A stretch of 64,000 bases of DNA from Tetrahymena thermophila SB210 (GCF_000189635.1 NW_002476188.1:372001-436000); one strand, 5' to 3'. Shown: positions 25,898 through 39,485, numbered from the stretch's first letter. A program made the numbers and translations. The notes: a model not told the origin generated them from the letters alone.

Positions 25898-28800
25898 AAT
25901 CTCTATAAATCTATTAATTTTTTTGATAAATTAATATATTATTAAAACGTTGATTTTTATAGAATAAATACTAACTTTACCACAAAATTTATTAATTAAT
26001 TACTACTTGAATCAATGAAGAAAAAGAAATTTGATGGAAAAATTGTTAATTTATTATAAAATATTACATCGATTTTTCTAATTGAATATACCACTTTGTA
26101 TCTCATAATGAAAATATTATAAAATTCAAATAAATTAGCTTACTCCTATAAATTATTTAAAATTTTATAATTTAATCAGTTAAGAAATTAGGAAATGCTT
26201 TATTTTAAACATTTAGTTATTACAATTTATAACTTATTTAATATTTAATAGTGCAAAAATAAAAATGAGTGCTATGAACTTTTTCATTTGAAAATGTTCA
26301 TTTTATTTATCCATTAGATAAAACAAAGCTAAAATTTCAATCAGAAATATAATTTTTGAATTATTAATTTTCATATAAAAAATAGTAAATAGCTAAACAA
26401 AAATATATAAATAAATAAATCAATTATATACAATATCTAAAGTTCAACTTTTTTATATCAGAAAATGCTGCTCTGTTTTGAATTTTAATTTTAAGATAAT
26501 TAAGAAAGACTTTAAAATTATTCGAAATACGTAAAAAAGTCAGATTTTTATAGTAATTTACACTGCAATCAATTCATTCTGCTTGTAGATAAAAAATTTA
26601 ATTAGTACATTAATTAGAAGAACATCAGTCATTAATCAGAGCTGGTAAGCATTTTGATAATCTCAAATTTTCTGGTAAATTTTTTGCTTTTGAATTGTAA
26701 AGATATTATGTAAGAAAATTTAATTAAATAAGTAAATAAAAAATGTTCAAACTCTAATTTTTAAAAGAATTGAATTATGACTAATATTTAATATTAGAAT
26801 TATTACACTATTAAAAAGTAAAATGTATTTATAATATACATTATCTACTCTCATTTTTATTTTTGAAAAATTTTAATTTTTCTAAAATATAAAATTAGAT
26901 TAAATTATGCTTTAAAAATACTTAATCAGAATGTAATTTTTTATGAGTTTACAATTAATAATTTATTTGATTTGATTTTAAGTTTAACTAAAATATTTTT
27001 TAATACTTTTTTATTTAAAAAGGTTTTTCTTATCAATTTAAAAAATATACACTTTTCTTAGTTCTTTTTTATAAATTTCTAAAAAAATAAAATCTTAATA
27101 GCTACCTTTGAATTAAAACTAAGTATGTAGTATATATACCTTTCTTGACTCTATCTATCTATATTTGTATTTATAATATTATTAAAGAACTTTACTAACT
27201 GAATAAATGTTCAAAATAAATTCTTAAATTAATCACAGAATTAAAATTTAGCTTGAATATATTCTTTTACTAAACATTTTCATACAAAGGTATATACAAA
27301 TAATACGTCAAAAAAATAATGAATTTGAGTAAACACACTGAATATTTTTTATAATCTTATTAATAGAAAAGCTTCTCTACTAGTAAAATGTTATTAAGAA
27401 TATATCCTTTTTATAGAATACCATTAAACTTTCTTTTGTCTATTTAAAATTTAAAATATTTTATCAATAATTTTGATTGATGATAGTTTTTTATATATTC
27501 AATAATAAAAATAAATAAATAAACTAATTAAATAATATTTCCTTTTTAAAAGTAGAAAATAATAAGAATTTACCTTGAATAAATACACTTATTTGATAAC
27601 ACTCAATAATTAACAATTTTTCCAAGATAAAACTTTAGGAATCGAAAAAATAAATTCAAAAGATTTTGAAAACAAATTTATTGATTTTATAAAAATAAAC
27701 TTAGTACGATGGAATAAAATGAATAGTTAATATTTTTTTTAAAACTAAGAATTTTTTCAGGTACCAAATTATGTATCATCAAAAAAATAATTACCTAATA
27801 TTTTAATTTTTTAGAGATATATTTTACTCATCTATTTCAAACCATTATTTCCAAACGATTTTAATGAAAAAAATAAAAAAATTTTTATCAAAACCATCAA
27901 TAAAGTAAGGATAAGTAATAAAAAATTAAGTTTGATAAATTTATTTCATAGAGGATAATAGAAATCTCTTTATAGAAATGATATTTCAACTCTACATTCC
28001 TCTAGTATAAAGAATAATAATATAGAATTTTATAATTATCTTAAAAATATAAATAAATAAAAGTAAAATAATTGAAATTAAAAGAGTAGCTTAACAACGA
28101 AATTTGAAAGGAGCTATTGATACTATTTTCATAAGTATATACATTTCCATATAAAAAATTGTATTTTTTTTTGAGATAATGCTTAAAGTATTGTGTTTTC
28201 TTCAATATTTATTTTTTATCATTAAATAAAACTATTAAAAATAACATTATTAATATATTATTATTTAATTTATATAAAAATATTATTAACTCTAGCATTT
28301 ATATTCTAGAAATAACAATATGATAATTAGAAGACAATATTCTGTAATATTCTTTCGAAAATGAAACAATAACCTATTCACTTGAAGAATACACAAAATA
28401 TGTTGAATAAAAAAATATGGATTATTTTCAAAAAAAGTATATAAATCTTTGGAAAAATAAATGAAAGAAATATAATAAGTAGAAGAAAGTTAAGTTTCAT
28501 AATCTATCCAATATTCATTAAGATATTCAATAAACTGTTAAATTAGTTAAAAAATTAATTTAATCTCAAATTTCTAATTTAATATAATCACCAAGCTGAA
28601 TTTCTTTTAAATTCTAATAATAAAAGTCATTAAGTGGTAAATCTACTTCATCCTCTTAAAATAATTTAATTTAAGATGATCAACTAATAGAATTGAATTA
28701 AAATTAAAAAAGCATTTCAAAAATTTGTTCACTAACTACTGTATATGAATCTAAATAAAATGACAAGACAAGTTGTTTAAATAAAAAAAATAAGTAAAAA

Positions 28801-30226
28801 TTTAATCAAAAGCTGAATTAGAAGAAGTAAGATTTATAATAAATATTCAAAACTTATTAAGAAGTAGAAATATTGGTGATTGAAAAGTTAAATCAATAAA
28901 ATTTTTAAATAAATTAATTTAATCATTTTTTATAATCTAAGAATAGATTACAACTTCAATTATTAATGAATACTGAAAATTTAATTTTTTTTTTTTTAGA
29001 AAAAGCTGTATTACTTAAATCTATTTTAATTTAATTTATGAGGATTTAGAGTCATGATATTTTTAAAGCTGATGAAAAACGATATCGTAAATATGCTATT
29101 TATTTTTTTATAAGTGGTTTTTTCTATTCATTTTTGTTAAAATCAATCAAATCAATTCATTCTAATTATGTAAAAAAGATGAAAACCAAATTATTTTAGT
29201 TATTATATTGAACTGATATTTCATTCATTTTTTTGAATGAAAATTAAAATGGTTCTCTCAGTTTGCTTTTAAATTAAAATTTTTTTATTATTTAACTATT
29301 CTCTAAATCAATAAAATGTTATTTTTTAATAGCTTCTTTAACATAATTTTTACTTAGAATAATGAAATTGTTGACCTTTACATAATTACAAGAAATATGT
29401 AGATTAAAAATTATAATTTACAAGGACCATGTTCTCAATATTATTTATTGCCTTATATAATTTAAATATTTAGATGAAACATAATAATTATAAATATATC
29501 TATAGAACTTTAAGTAATTAATTATAATGAGTGAATCTTATGGTTGAAAAAATTTTAATGGACTCGATTTGGATTTTTAAAGTTATTGATAGATGAGATT
29601 ATAAATTAATTATTAATGTCCATTTAAATTTCACAAAATATGCCAGCTAGTTTTTTATTTTGAATATTGTGTGTAATAGACTATTTAATTCACTAAAAAT
29701 TCTTTAATTAATAAAAAGAATAAGAGTGAATGTAAAATAATAAGTTCAGTTAACTTAAATAATTTTATGTAACAAGTACGAAGATACTATTATGATTTAG
29801 TGAACTAGCTGGTTTACCTTAAAATACATAAAATATTTGCTTATCAAAATCACAAAATACAAATTTAATATAAAATAATAAAATGGATATATGACTTGCG
29901 ATTGAAGATAATTTAAGCTTTTATAAGTTGACTGATACATTTTAATATCATAAAAAGTAATTTATTAAGGAAAGTTGTAAATTAATGCTACATACAAAAA
30001 ATAAAGTTTAGGATTTTATGAAACACCATTGGTTTTTTTTACTTGAATGAATTATAAAACAATTTAGAGTGAAAATATTCATTATCAATTAGAGAAATGT
30101 CCTATTTAGATATGAAATCCTAGTTAAAAAATCTTGTTTTTATCAATTTTTTAAAAAGCAAAAAAAAAACTTAATAAACATAAGCTTAATTAAACAAACT
30201 AATAAATTAAAGAGGAACAAAAAAAG
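25898..30226. other. Gene-poor 4.3-kb spacer
   Basis: Extremely A+T-rich. Apart from the weak candidate at 28326-29213, I see no exon with family features, no repeat array and no RNA gene. It separates the fourth two-TM paralog from the minus-strand transporter. Confidence 0.5.
28326..29213 (+). pseudogene. Possible degenerate or multi-exon hypothetical gene
   Basis: Two protein-like stretches occur in different frames. Near 28336-28460 the text YSFENETITYSLEEYTKYVE is followed by an early TGA. From about 28630 to 29213 a TGA-free frame reads SLSGKSTSSSQNN and then Lys/Gln-rich sequence, with a hydrophobic stretch YAIYFFISGFFYSFLL near the end. No clean GT...AG join connects them. It may be a decayed gene, a gene with unrecognised introns, or chance. 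Confidence 0.22.
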
Positions 30227-33200
30227 ATGCCAAGTATAACTAAAAAAATATTATCAAATTGTGATGTTTTAGGTTCCCCAATAGGCCTTAATTTCTAAAA
30301 AAGAAATATTTATAGAACACCTTTCGGAGCATTTATTAGTATTGTGTTTGCCGTTTTTATGGGGTTGTTTTTCTGGAATACAGTAATTAAATTATCTTTA
30401 AATTCTACATGAATATATTTATAAATGGCTGTGTATTTAGCCTTTTATTTTATATTATACACAATAATTAATTTTTAATCTAATTCTATAAAATAGATAA
30501 CTCAATTTCTTTCTAAGGGTAATATATCAATCTTTATTTCAGCATTGTTGAAAGTAAAATGATCAGCTAATATATCTTAAAATATTGAAAATAAATAATT
30601 TAGATGTAGTTAAAGTAGCAATGAGTAAGACTTATAGTACTAACCCTAGTCAAATTTAAATAAGTCCTACAGGTTTGATGTTTGCAGTAAAAGTTGACTC
30701 TCCAGATTTTATTAATCGTCCTATTTTTAATATCACATTTGAAAGGAGAGATTATGTTAATCATCCAGATGGAAGTTTAGATAGAAATCGTGTAATAAAT
30801 TATAAATTTTAAGCTTTTTATATTATATTATATTATGTTTAATTAGACATTGCTCTAATTAAATATGTAAATACTCCAAATATTTTGAAAATTAATGTAT
30901 TCCTAATTATTTGTAGTATCCTATGTATTTGGAGCCATGCACTCTCGATCATTGGACATAACTTCCTAGCTACAATATTAATTGGACAGATCAATTTATC
31001 AAAGCAAACTTAAGTTCTTATTTATGCCCAAGGTAATATAAAAACCATTCGTTATATTTTTTTTCCTTCTCTCTTTAGAATTTATAAAATATATTTTAAT
31101 ATAAAAAAACACTTTTAAATAACTGAAAAATAAATATTGAAATTAGCAATATAAATGATTCTCATAAATTAATAAATTTTATTTGTTACGAATCGTCAAA
31201 AATATTTAAAGGCTTTGCATTGCATTCAGAATGTTACTTTTGAAATTAAAAATCGAAATATAGGAAAATATACACTTATTTTTGAGAAATGTGTGTAACT
31301 ATTACGCCCTTTTTATTTTGAATAGTTTTTTCGTTAAATATATGAAAATCAAAAAATAATTCTTGATTGATTTTAAAACAAAAACTTTAATAATTTACTT
31401 ATTTTTGATTAAACAATACTCTAATTTAATGTATTTTAGAAGACCATCGATTATAATAAATAAGACTATTTAATTAAGAAAAATGATTTTTTATAATATA
31501 AATTAAAAAATAAATAGAAAAGATGATATAATAGAAATAGAAGGTATCTTTTCAAGTGAGCATTTTAAACATATAAAGATAGGGATCACAGATTGCAAGA
31601 ACAATACTCCTTTAAACAATCCTTGGAGACCAGTTTGTGCCTCTCCATAGTTTATAAAGAGTTATTTTGATGCAAATAAAAATGTGAGAGTTGTAATGTA
31701 GGTTGTTAACTACATTATAAATCCTCCTGACCCAGTAAACTATATAACATCTTTTCTTGACAATTAATTGTTTTTCACAGTTAATCCTTAAGTAAATAAT
31801 TTCATTTTTCTTCAATCAATTGCAATCTATCATAGAAATAATTATACAGATTTTCCATAATTTCATTGTTGAAATGAAAGTAATTAAACATGTTAGTTAT
31901 GTTATCCTAAACTAAAAAATATAAATTGTATAAAAAACATGAATATGATTTAATCTAAAATCTATTTAGTCAATATATTTTTAAAAAATAAATAAATTTT
32001 ATTAATTGGATAACTAAGGGAAGGAAAACGAGCTTACATATAAGGTTTTCTTAACATTTTCATTACAAATTATTTTTTCATCATACATTATTATAACAGA
32101 AAAAAAAAATTTTTTTTTTCAAATCAATATGTTTAAAAATAATGAGTTTGTAATTTATTAAAATAAATATATTTAGAGCTACTAAACAGCAGATATTTAC
32201 TTTAATTAATATGAATTCATCACAGATAATAGTATAATGCCATACAAATAAATAGAAACTAAAAAACTGCCTGTTTTAGAAAATGGAAATTTTAGAGCCT
32301 AGCAGTTCTTATATACTCAAACCTCTTATGGGGATTTCTTTTTTAGAAGGGATCCAGTAACATATACATTAAATAGACAATTCTAAAAAATTAGTGAAGT
32401 TATTTCTTACATAGGAGGTTTTTCTTAAATATTTTTGAGCATTTCAGCTGTTTTAGGTAATTAATTTTAATTGTTTTATATAATTGAAATTTAAGGTTTT
32501 TTTATAAAATTTTATAAAGTATGCTTTTACAATGATTACATTTATTCTGTTAAACTGGCTAATAAGCTTTATAATTTTGAAGTTTAGGCAAAAGATAATT
32601 AAAATACAATACTATAATAATAGCACATAAGTTAAAATATGTACACTCATGAGTCTTCACCGACAATTAAAAAAGGTATTAATAGCAAGAACAATAATTA
32701 ACATCAAGAGTAAATAAATTTAATGGCATATTAAAAACAATAATTTGAAAATACAAGACAATCATTTTAGATAATTTAAAAGAGCAATAACAGCATAAAA
32801 GATAATAATTGTATAATTGAAAGTTAAAAATATATTGATGAATTGAACAATAAAAATTTTAAATAAAGTAGTACTCAAAAGAATGATAATTTATAATTAA
32901 ATTAGTATGATAATTCATCTAGATATTTATCATGCTAAGTTGAGAATCATGATGAAAAGCTTAATGAAAATAAATTAATTTAATTCAAAGAAGATACTGA
33001 CAGTTAAAGAGATAATTAGCATTAAGAACCTATATAAAATGCTAACATTTTAAATTTAGAATAGTCATAAGGATCTTATATTCCAGACGAGGGCAACTAA
33101 GCATATGTATAAATATAATTTGATAAGAGTTAAGCTTTTATTAAAGAATTAAATTTGAAAAACCTAAGCGAATTCAAATAATAGAATTAGTTAAATCAAT

Positions 33201-34593
33201 CAGATTATAAATAAAAAAATTTAAAAAATGTAAATTTAGAAGAATAGTAATTAGGTATAAATGAATAAGCTAATAAAAATGTAAAATAATATACTTAACA
33301 TATAATTTCTCCAGCTTCGGAGTAAAATATTTAAATTCTCTTACATTCTGAAATAAACACCGAAAGAATAAAGTTTGAACCTGAAATAGAAAACATGATC
33401 ATTGAAGATGGAACAAATAACATTTATAAAAAAGTAAATAGTAAATAGGATCAAAATAAACCTGGTTTTTCCATCTAAAATAATCAGCAGAATACATATC
33501 TGACAGTTGAAAATAATACTTTTAAACAGACACCATTTAAATCTGATAATAACCTTCGCAAACCTTAATTATTTGATTAATATATACTTCCTGCTCAAAA
33601 ATCATATTCTAGTTAAAAAATACTAAATAAATAGGTTGAAATTAACACATCTAAAAATTATGTTAAGTAAAAGATCGAAAATTCTCAGGCATTTACAGAT
33701 AGACAAACTTATTTAAAGAATAAATTTTCTTAAATTCTTAAAAGAGAAGAAAATCTAGATATGACTTATAAATTTTTCATATACAAATTAACATGCAAAA
33801 AGTTCTGCAAAACAAAGTAAGTCATGCTAGTAGAAAAGGCTCATAAACTGATTAGAAAGGACCTTGATGTTTCTGTAATATTATACAAATTAAAGGAATT
33901 AGAAAAATTTAAAAAACTATTTTTAAATGAGCAGCAGGAAGTATTATTTAATTTTTTCCCTAAACCAATTATAAGCTCAGATGTATAAAAAGAATTACCT
34001 TCTCGATTAAATATTTAAGAAAGCTAAAAAGATGAAAAAAAATATTTAAAAAACTTTATAAACAACATAAAAAAATCTAATTTCAATAAAAAAGTATAAA
34101 AAACATTTAATATAAATGAAAGAGTAGCTACTAAAGTTTCATTTGCTCTATAAAAGCTTAAAAAACCTATAAAAAATGCTAATTAAATATTTTAATATGA
34201 CTAAATGAGTGCTTATTAGACGCTTTATCAAGCCTATATAGCCATCTTGCACAAAAAAGAAATCACTGAGTAAACATAAAATTACTTAATTCACTTTCTT
34301 ATTATTAAATTAATAAATTTAATTTTGTTTTAATATAAAATAAAATCAATTTAATAACTTTTAAATAAATATAAAATTTTTTTAAAAATAGATTTGATAA
34401 GAAGCTTATCTTTTTATTAGGTTAAGAAATGAATGGTATTTTTGAAGAATCAGAAAAGTAAATTATTAATTATTTTTCGTTTTTTAGATTAATTTTGTTT
34501 AAATAACTAAAGAATCATAGAAAAACCAACAATAATATCAAATAGTAGATTGTTGCAAGCAAATGCAGCAGATAATTAATTTACTAAAAATGA
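30227..34593 (+). CDS. Two-TM, Gln-rich-tail membrane protein, paralog 4
   Basis: Separated from its three relatives by about 10.5 kb. Exons: 30227-30382, 30497-30518, 30604-30791, 30917-31032, 31518-31791, 32177-32456, 32520-34269, 34392-34457, 34488-34593; 985 aa. The 156, 22, 188, 116 and 66-nt exons are unchanged; exons 5 and 6 are each 3 nt shorter (274, 280). Text: CDVLGSPIGLNFQKRNIY before TM1; LEPCTLDHW; SSYLCPR; VISYIGGFSQIFL in TM2; then YNDYIYSVKLANKLYNFE. The tail is the longest (exon 7, 1750 nt) and conserves KFFIYKLTCKKFCKTK, VLFNFFPKPIISS and LLGQEMNGIFEES. The last exon is short. A 67-codon standard-code ORF on the other strand (31612-31815) is a shadow. Confidence 0.87.
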
Positions 34594-35664
34594 TGTGAAT
34601 TTGATAAAAAAGATGAGTTAATGAAAAAAATATATTTAAATTGAAAAATAAATTAATTAATGATAAAAATATTTCTTAAATAAAAAGTTATTTATTAATT
34701 ATTAAAAATAAGTTTTCTTTGGTAAAAAGATAGTTGCTTAAACTGCTATGTAATTTATTTACATTTATAATATTAAAATCTATAAATTAGCCAAATAATA
34801 ATAATAATTAACTTTTAATGATAGAGTTCGACAAATTATAAACATATAAAAATGACTTCAAACAGTAAAAGAGTGAGTTTTATTTCTTTTTTAAATAATA
34901 AATTAATAAAATAAAATATTTAAATAATATGTATTAAATTTATTTTCCTTGTTTATAATAAAAATTACTAATTAAGATAGTTAAAAGAAGTAATTTTTTT
35001 TTTAATTCTCATTTATGGTTGATCTAAATAAATTTTTACCCTTTTGTAGAAATAATTTCATTTTATTAAAATAAAAAGTAAATTCTAAAAATATTTTATG
35101 AACAGAAATTTAAATCAAAAATTCTAAATTAATTTAAATTAAACAAATATAAAGTTTACTTATTTATTTTATAATCATTAAATTAGGTTTAAAAATAAAG
35201 CTAGTACTTCTTTAATTATTTAGATAGAATCATAAATATTTAAAAAAAAATTGTTTAGCCTGATTAAGCTAAACATTAGCAATTTTATCAAGTAAATAAT
35301 TAGAATGAGTATTTTGATTTCAAAAAATTAGATGTAAACAAATTATGTGAGTTAGCTTGTTAAAAATTTAATAATTAATTATTGCTTTTAAACATAAATA
35401 CTAAATGATATTCTTTATGTAGAGTTAGTTTGTGGCGGTAAATAATTATATTCATAATTTGAATTTATAAAAAACGAATTTGAAAATTGTGCAAAAATAA
35501 TTTGTTTTTAAATCAATATTAAATAAATTAATGCTAAATAATAATTAGAAACTAATACTCAACATAGATATTTCACAAAAGTAGATATAATAAAAAAGGT
35601 TAGCAACTTTATTTTAAAAATATTAAGTTTAAAAAATTAAAAGATTAACTGTTAATAGATCTAA
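34594..35664. other. Intergenic, nothing firm
   Basis: Contains one perfect hairpin: TGTTTAGC (35252-35259) and GCTAAACA (35268-35275) with an 8-nt loop. No gene is associated with it and its meaning is unknown. Confidence 0.5.
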
Positions 35665-37637
35665 ATGATGGTTAGGCAATAAAATAACTAGAATACACAG
35701 AGTTAAAGCAATATCACAACCAGTGTTAGTCAATATACATCAGAAGATTCCTAAAATTCTTAGGTTCAAAGAGAAAACAGGAATAAAATAATCTTAAAGT
35801 ATGATGAAAACATTGCCAAAATAGTTGCTTTGGGCATGGAAGAAAAGCTCATAAAAAATTAATTGGGAAAAATAGATATATCAGATGCACTTGTCAAAGT
35901 GAGTAGTAATGTTAACATTTTTAGTGTTAAGTAGAGTGCTAATTTTTTGTTTGCAATATCTAAATTGATAAATTATGGATATCTCTCGCTAAATTAGGAA
36001 TTAAAAGATTTCTTTGCAAGATTTAAAGATTAGATTATGAAGTAGTAGTAGCAGTAATAGTAAAAAGAAAAGTAACATAGATCTAGCAGAAAAAATTAGA
36101 CTAAAAAAAGACTCAGAGACGCAGCAAAGGAGATAGCTGATAACTTAAGCAACAGCATTGATGAAAGATCTAACACTTCTATTTAGTAACCTAGACATAT
36201 TTCTACAGAAGAGAGACTGAATATGCAAGAATAGAATCTGATATCACCTCTCGCTATGATGATTAATTAAAGATCTGATTTAGATTCAGATAATGAAAAT
36301 TCAAATACAGGTTTTAGCGATAATTTACCTGATCCTAATTAACAAAGACTTATGATGCTTGGAGAGGTAAAAATAAAATATATTTTTTTTATTTAAACTC
36401 AAAAAAATCCTTTAAGAACATTCATTTATTATTAAATAAAATCCATGCTTAGTAAATTATTTTTATTAATTAAAAGGATAATTTAGCTGGGATAGAATTT
36501 GATGGGGGACTTGGCATGGATACAGGTTTTGATTATGATGGATTTTAGTATGATTTTAGTGAACAAGATAGTTAAAGCTAAGGATTCAATAAGGTTAATG
36601 GAAATGCTATAAATATCTCCCAAGAATTAAATTAAGTTGGCGACATCTCTGAAAGATATATAAGAAAAATTACCAATTATGCCAATTAACAATCTTCAAA
36701 AAAGAAAAAAAAAACTAAACAAAAATAATAGGGACATAACAAAGAAGGCGAGCATGCAATTCTTAATGAAACAGTAGATATGGATAATTAAGAGTTTTCA
36801 AAAGCTATGGATGAAAAATTAAATTAGTTCTATAGTAGCTAATCATAAAGAGTTAATAAAAATATATCACATATTTCAGATATATCTAGATTATCGACCA
36901 CATTATAATAGCCATCAATATTATCACAAAATTTTAATATCTATGAAGAATCAATCAGCGAAGCACCTTTCTAATAAATTAATATATCGAATTATTTAAA
37001 TGCTTCCACCCTAGTTGACTAACCAATTTTGAATCTTACTAAGAAATTTGATGAAGCAATAAGCCTAAAAGAAAATGATAATAATGTGCTCCTTTCTGAA
37101 GAACTTATTTCTAAATTAGAAAAAGCAATGCAAAATATAAATATTGATTTAGTAAAATAAGACTAAGGTGGAGTGGATATGATGGATTTTAACTAGGATA
37201 ACTAAGGCGGCTACATGGATTATCCTGATGATTTTGGTAGCTTAGATTAATATAATCAATAAAAAGAAGAATAAGATGGAGAACTAGAAATTCCTGTTCA
37301 AATACCAGAAATATAAAAATCTAAGCTAGAAAAAGATAAAAAAATTGATGAAATTGATAGTTTATAAGACTTTGATATTACTCCTCTTGATAAAAAAATT
37401 CTTACAGAAGAGGAATAAAGAGTTCTTCAGTAATATGACAAATTATTCACAAAATTAAGAGATATCCTAGACAAAGAACCAACTGCTGAGTTTAACGATG
37501 TTTATTAATCATTCAAAAACTAAAAGAGTAAAGCAGAGCTCTTCTACGATATTTTGGAGTTATAAAAGCTTGGTCAGATTTCTGTTTCTTAAAACGATAA
37601 TATTCATTTTTCACCAATACAAATTCTTATCAAATGA
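35665..37637 (+). CDS. Alpha-kleisin cohesin subunit (Rad21/Rec8 family)
   Basis: Two exons, 35665-36366 and 36477-37637; 620 aa. Alpha-kleisins close the Smc1/Smc3 ring and are cut by separase to release sister chromatids. The N-terminal domain (about residues 48-125) includes IAKIVALGMEEKLIKNQL and SVKQSANFLFAISKLINYGY. This aligns with the Rad21/Rec8 pattern in which a Lys-Leu helix is followed by R/K-x-SgxLLlGvvRiy. Here the usual Arg is Lys-Gln. The C-terminal winged-helix domain (about 568-620) reads FNDVYQSFKNQKSKAELFYD and ILELQKLGQISVSQ, the expected kleisin end. The middle is acidic and Gln-rich. The N-terminus carries about 45 extra residues before the conserved domain, which in most Rad21 proteins starts almost at Met1. 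Tetrahymena is reported to use a single alpha-kleisin named Rec8; I leave the symbol open. Confidence 0.82.
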
Positions 37638-38441
37638 GAATTTCTATATATATTTTGACTATTATTTAATAGTTAACTACAAACCTAACTAATATTTATT
37701 CTAAATTTTAATGGAGTTAAATAAATTAACATTTTCTAATACATATTCTGTAAAAAATTAATATGTTTCCTGTTTAAGATAGCTATGGCTTAGATTCACA
37801 TATAATAAAAAAGAAAAAAAATTACTATTTTATTAAAGTAGATATTTTCATAAAAATTAATTATTTTCTTAGGTTAATTATTTATTATCACCAACATGCA
37901 TGCTATGCTATTTACAAACTTTATAATTTTTTATTTAAATTTGAGAGATAAACCTATTTATAAATACTAAAAGCAAATAAAATTTTATTTAAAAATGATA
38001 ATTAATAATCAACAAGTCAAATACAGAATTAGTAAGACGACAAAGAGTAAGAAATTGCAGAAGAAAATGATTTTGAATAAGATAAATCTAGTAATTTGAT
38101 GCCGTATTTTAAACTTTTTCTAAAAAATAATTATTATTTAATAAAATTTTCAAAATTTATTAAAATAAATTTATATGAAACAAAAATGAGCATAATTGAT
38201 AAATAGTAAGTAATATATTTGTTTATTTATTTTTGTTAAAATCACTATTTTCTAAATTAATTTATTTGTTAGTTTAAAGATTTTTTATTAATTTATTAAT
38301 TTGGTGTAAGCATGAATTCGATGTGTGGTTAAGATAGGGGAAGTTATTTTTGTATTATTGGTGGTAATTTTTTAGAGAAGAGGAAAAATAAATGAACTAT
38401 TTTTACAATATTATCAGAATCAATTATTTTAGTTATTATTT
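37638..38441. other. Intergenic, nothing recognised
   Basis: Spacer between the convergent kleisin and RING genes. Short A/T-rich frames only. Confidence 0.6.
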
Positions 38442-39485
38442 TCACCAAACTACTTATCTGCATAGAGGACATGTGTGATGATTAACGAGCCATACTTGTA
38501 AACAGTCTGAGTGATATAAATGCTTGCATTATAAGTGAATAACTTTCTCTTAAAGCTAAATTTATAATTAACATATAGAGCATGTAAATTCTTATTTTTC
38601 GACTGATTCAGAATCATCACCAAATACAACAAAATCTTTCTATTTAATTAAATCAGAAGCAACTTCACTTCTGATACTGTTTCTTTAGTTATTATTGTTG
38701 TTTGTTTGATTTTGATTAAATGTTTCGTTTAGAGTAGAGTTATTTTGCGATTATGAAGATATTGAAAACCTTGATTAACTATTGATCATCTAGAGATACT
38801 ACTACAAAGCCATATATTCATTTGGTCTAATCTGGCTTTAAGCGAGTATCCTATTTACAATTGTATTTTTCATTCTTCTTTTTAAAGTGTAAATTAAAAG
38901 TAGATTGTTGTAAAAGCCTAATATGAGTTCAGCAAAGAGGATTATAATGCAAGCAATAATTTAGTTGGGAATCGCAACATATTCAGTAAATGTTTTATAT
39001 CTTTCTTGCAATTGATTATAAGCAAAGTTGCTGATCAGAAAGAATAAAATAAATAGATTATCTATAAAAAATATAGAACAAAATGTGATCATTAAAATTT
39101 TTGGTTTTTATGAGTTGAAAAAATCATAATTGTGGCGGATCAGCCTGAATCTTATAGCTTACTAGATAAATTAAACCAAATAAAAAGTCAACTAATTTAT
39201 GTAAATAGGTATTATTTTAGGCGAGGCATATCCTAATGTTGTTTCTGAGCTACCTGAGATGTGGATGACAAAGACAACTCCAAAGAATAAAAAGCAAATA
39301 AAATACAATAGCTAAATTCCATAATGAATCTGTCTTTCCTTTTTGTTCTACCTCAGATATTCTATAGTCAAAGACTCTCTAAAGTTATCTCTCGACTAGA
39401 TATTACTATTATTTGCGCTATTAGTGATATTTTGTGGGTTTGTGATCAATTAATTCTACAATGAGCCTTGATTTTCTTAATCCAT
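38442..39485 (-). CDS. Multi-TM RING-H2 protein, putative E3 ubiquitin ligase
   Basis: Single exon, 347 aa; ATG at 39485, TGA at 38442. Residues 1-75 are polar and Gln/Asn-rich. Three or four hydrophobic segments follow, including LLYFICFLFFGVVFVIHI, ILMITFCSIFFI and IIACIIILFAELILGFY. A cytosolic Ser/Asn/Gln linker leads to a C-terminal RING-H2 finger at about 299-347: C302, C305, C320, H322, H325, C328, C339, C342. Spacing is C-x2-C-x14-C-x-H-x2-H-x2-C-x10-C-x2-C, which is canonical C3H2C3. Such proteins recruit an E2 enzyme and ubiquitinate substrates at membranes (endolysosome, ER or plasma membrane). The substrate is unknown. The 60-codon standard-code ORF at 38450-38632 is a shadow. Confidence 0.88.
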
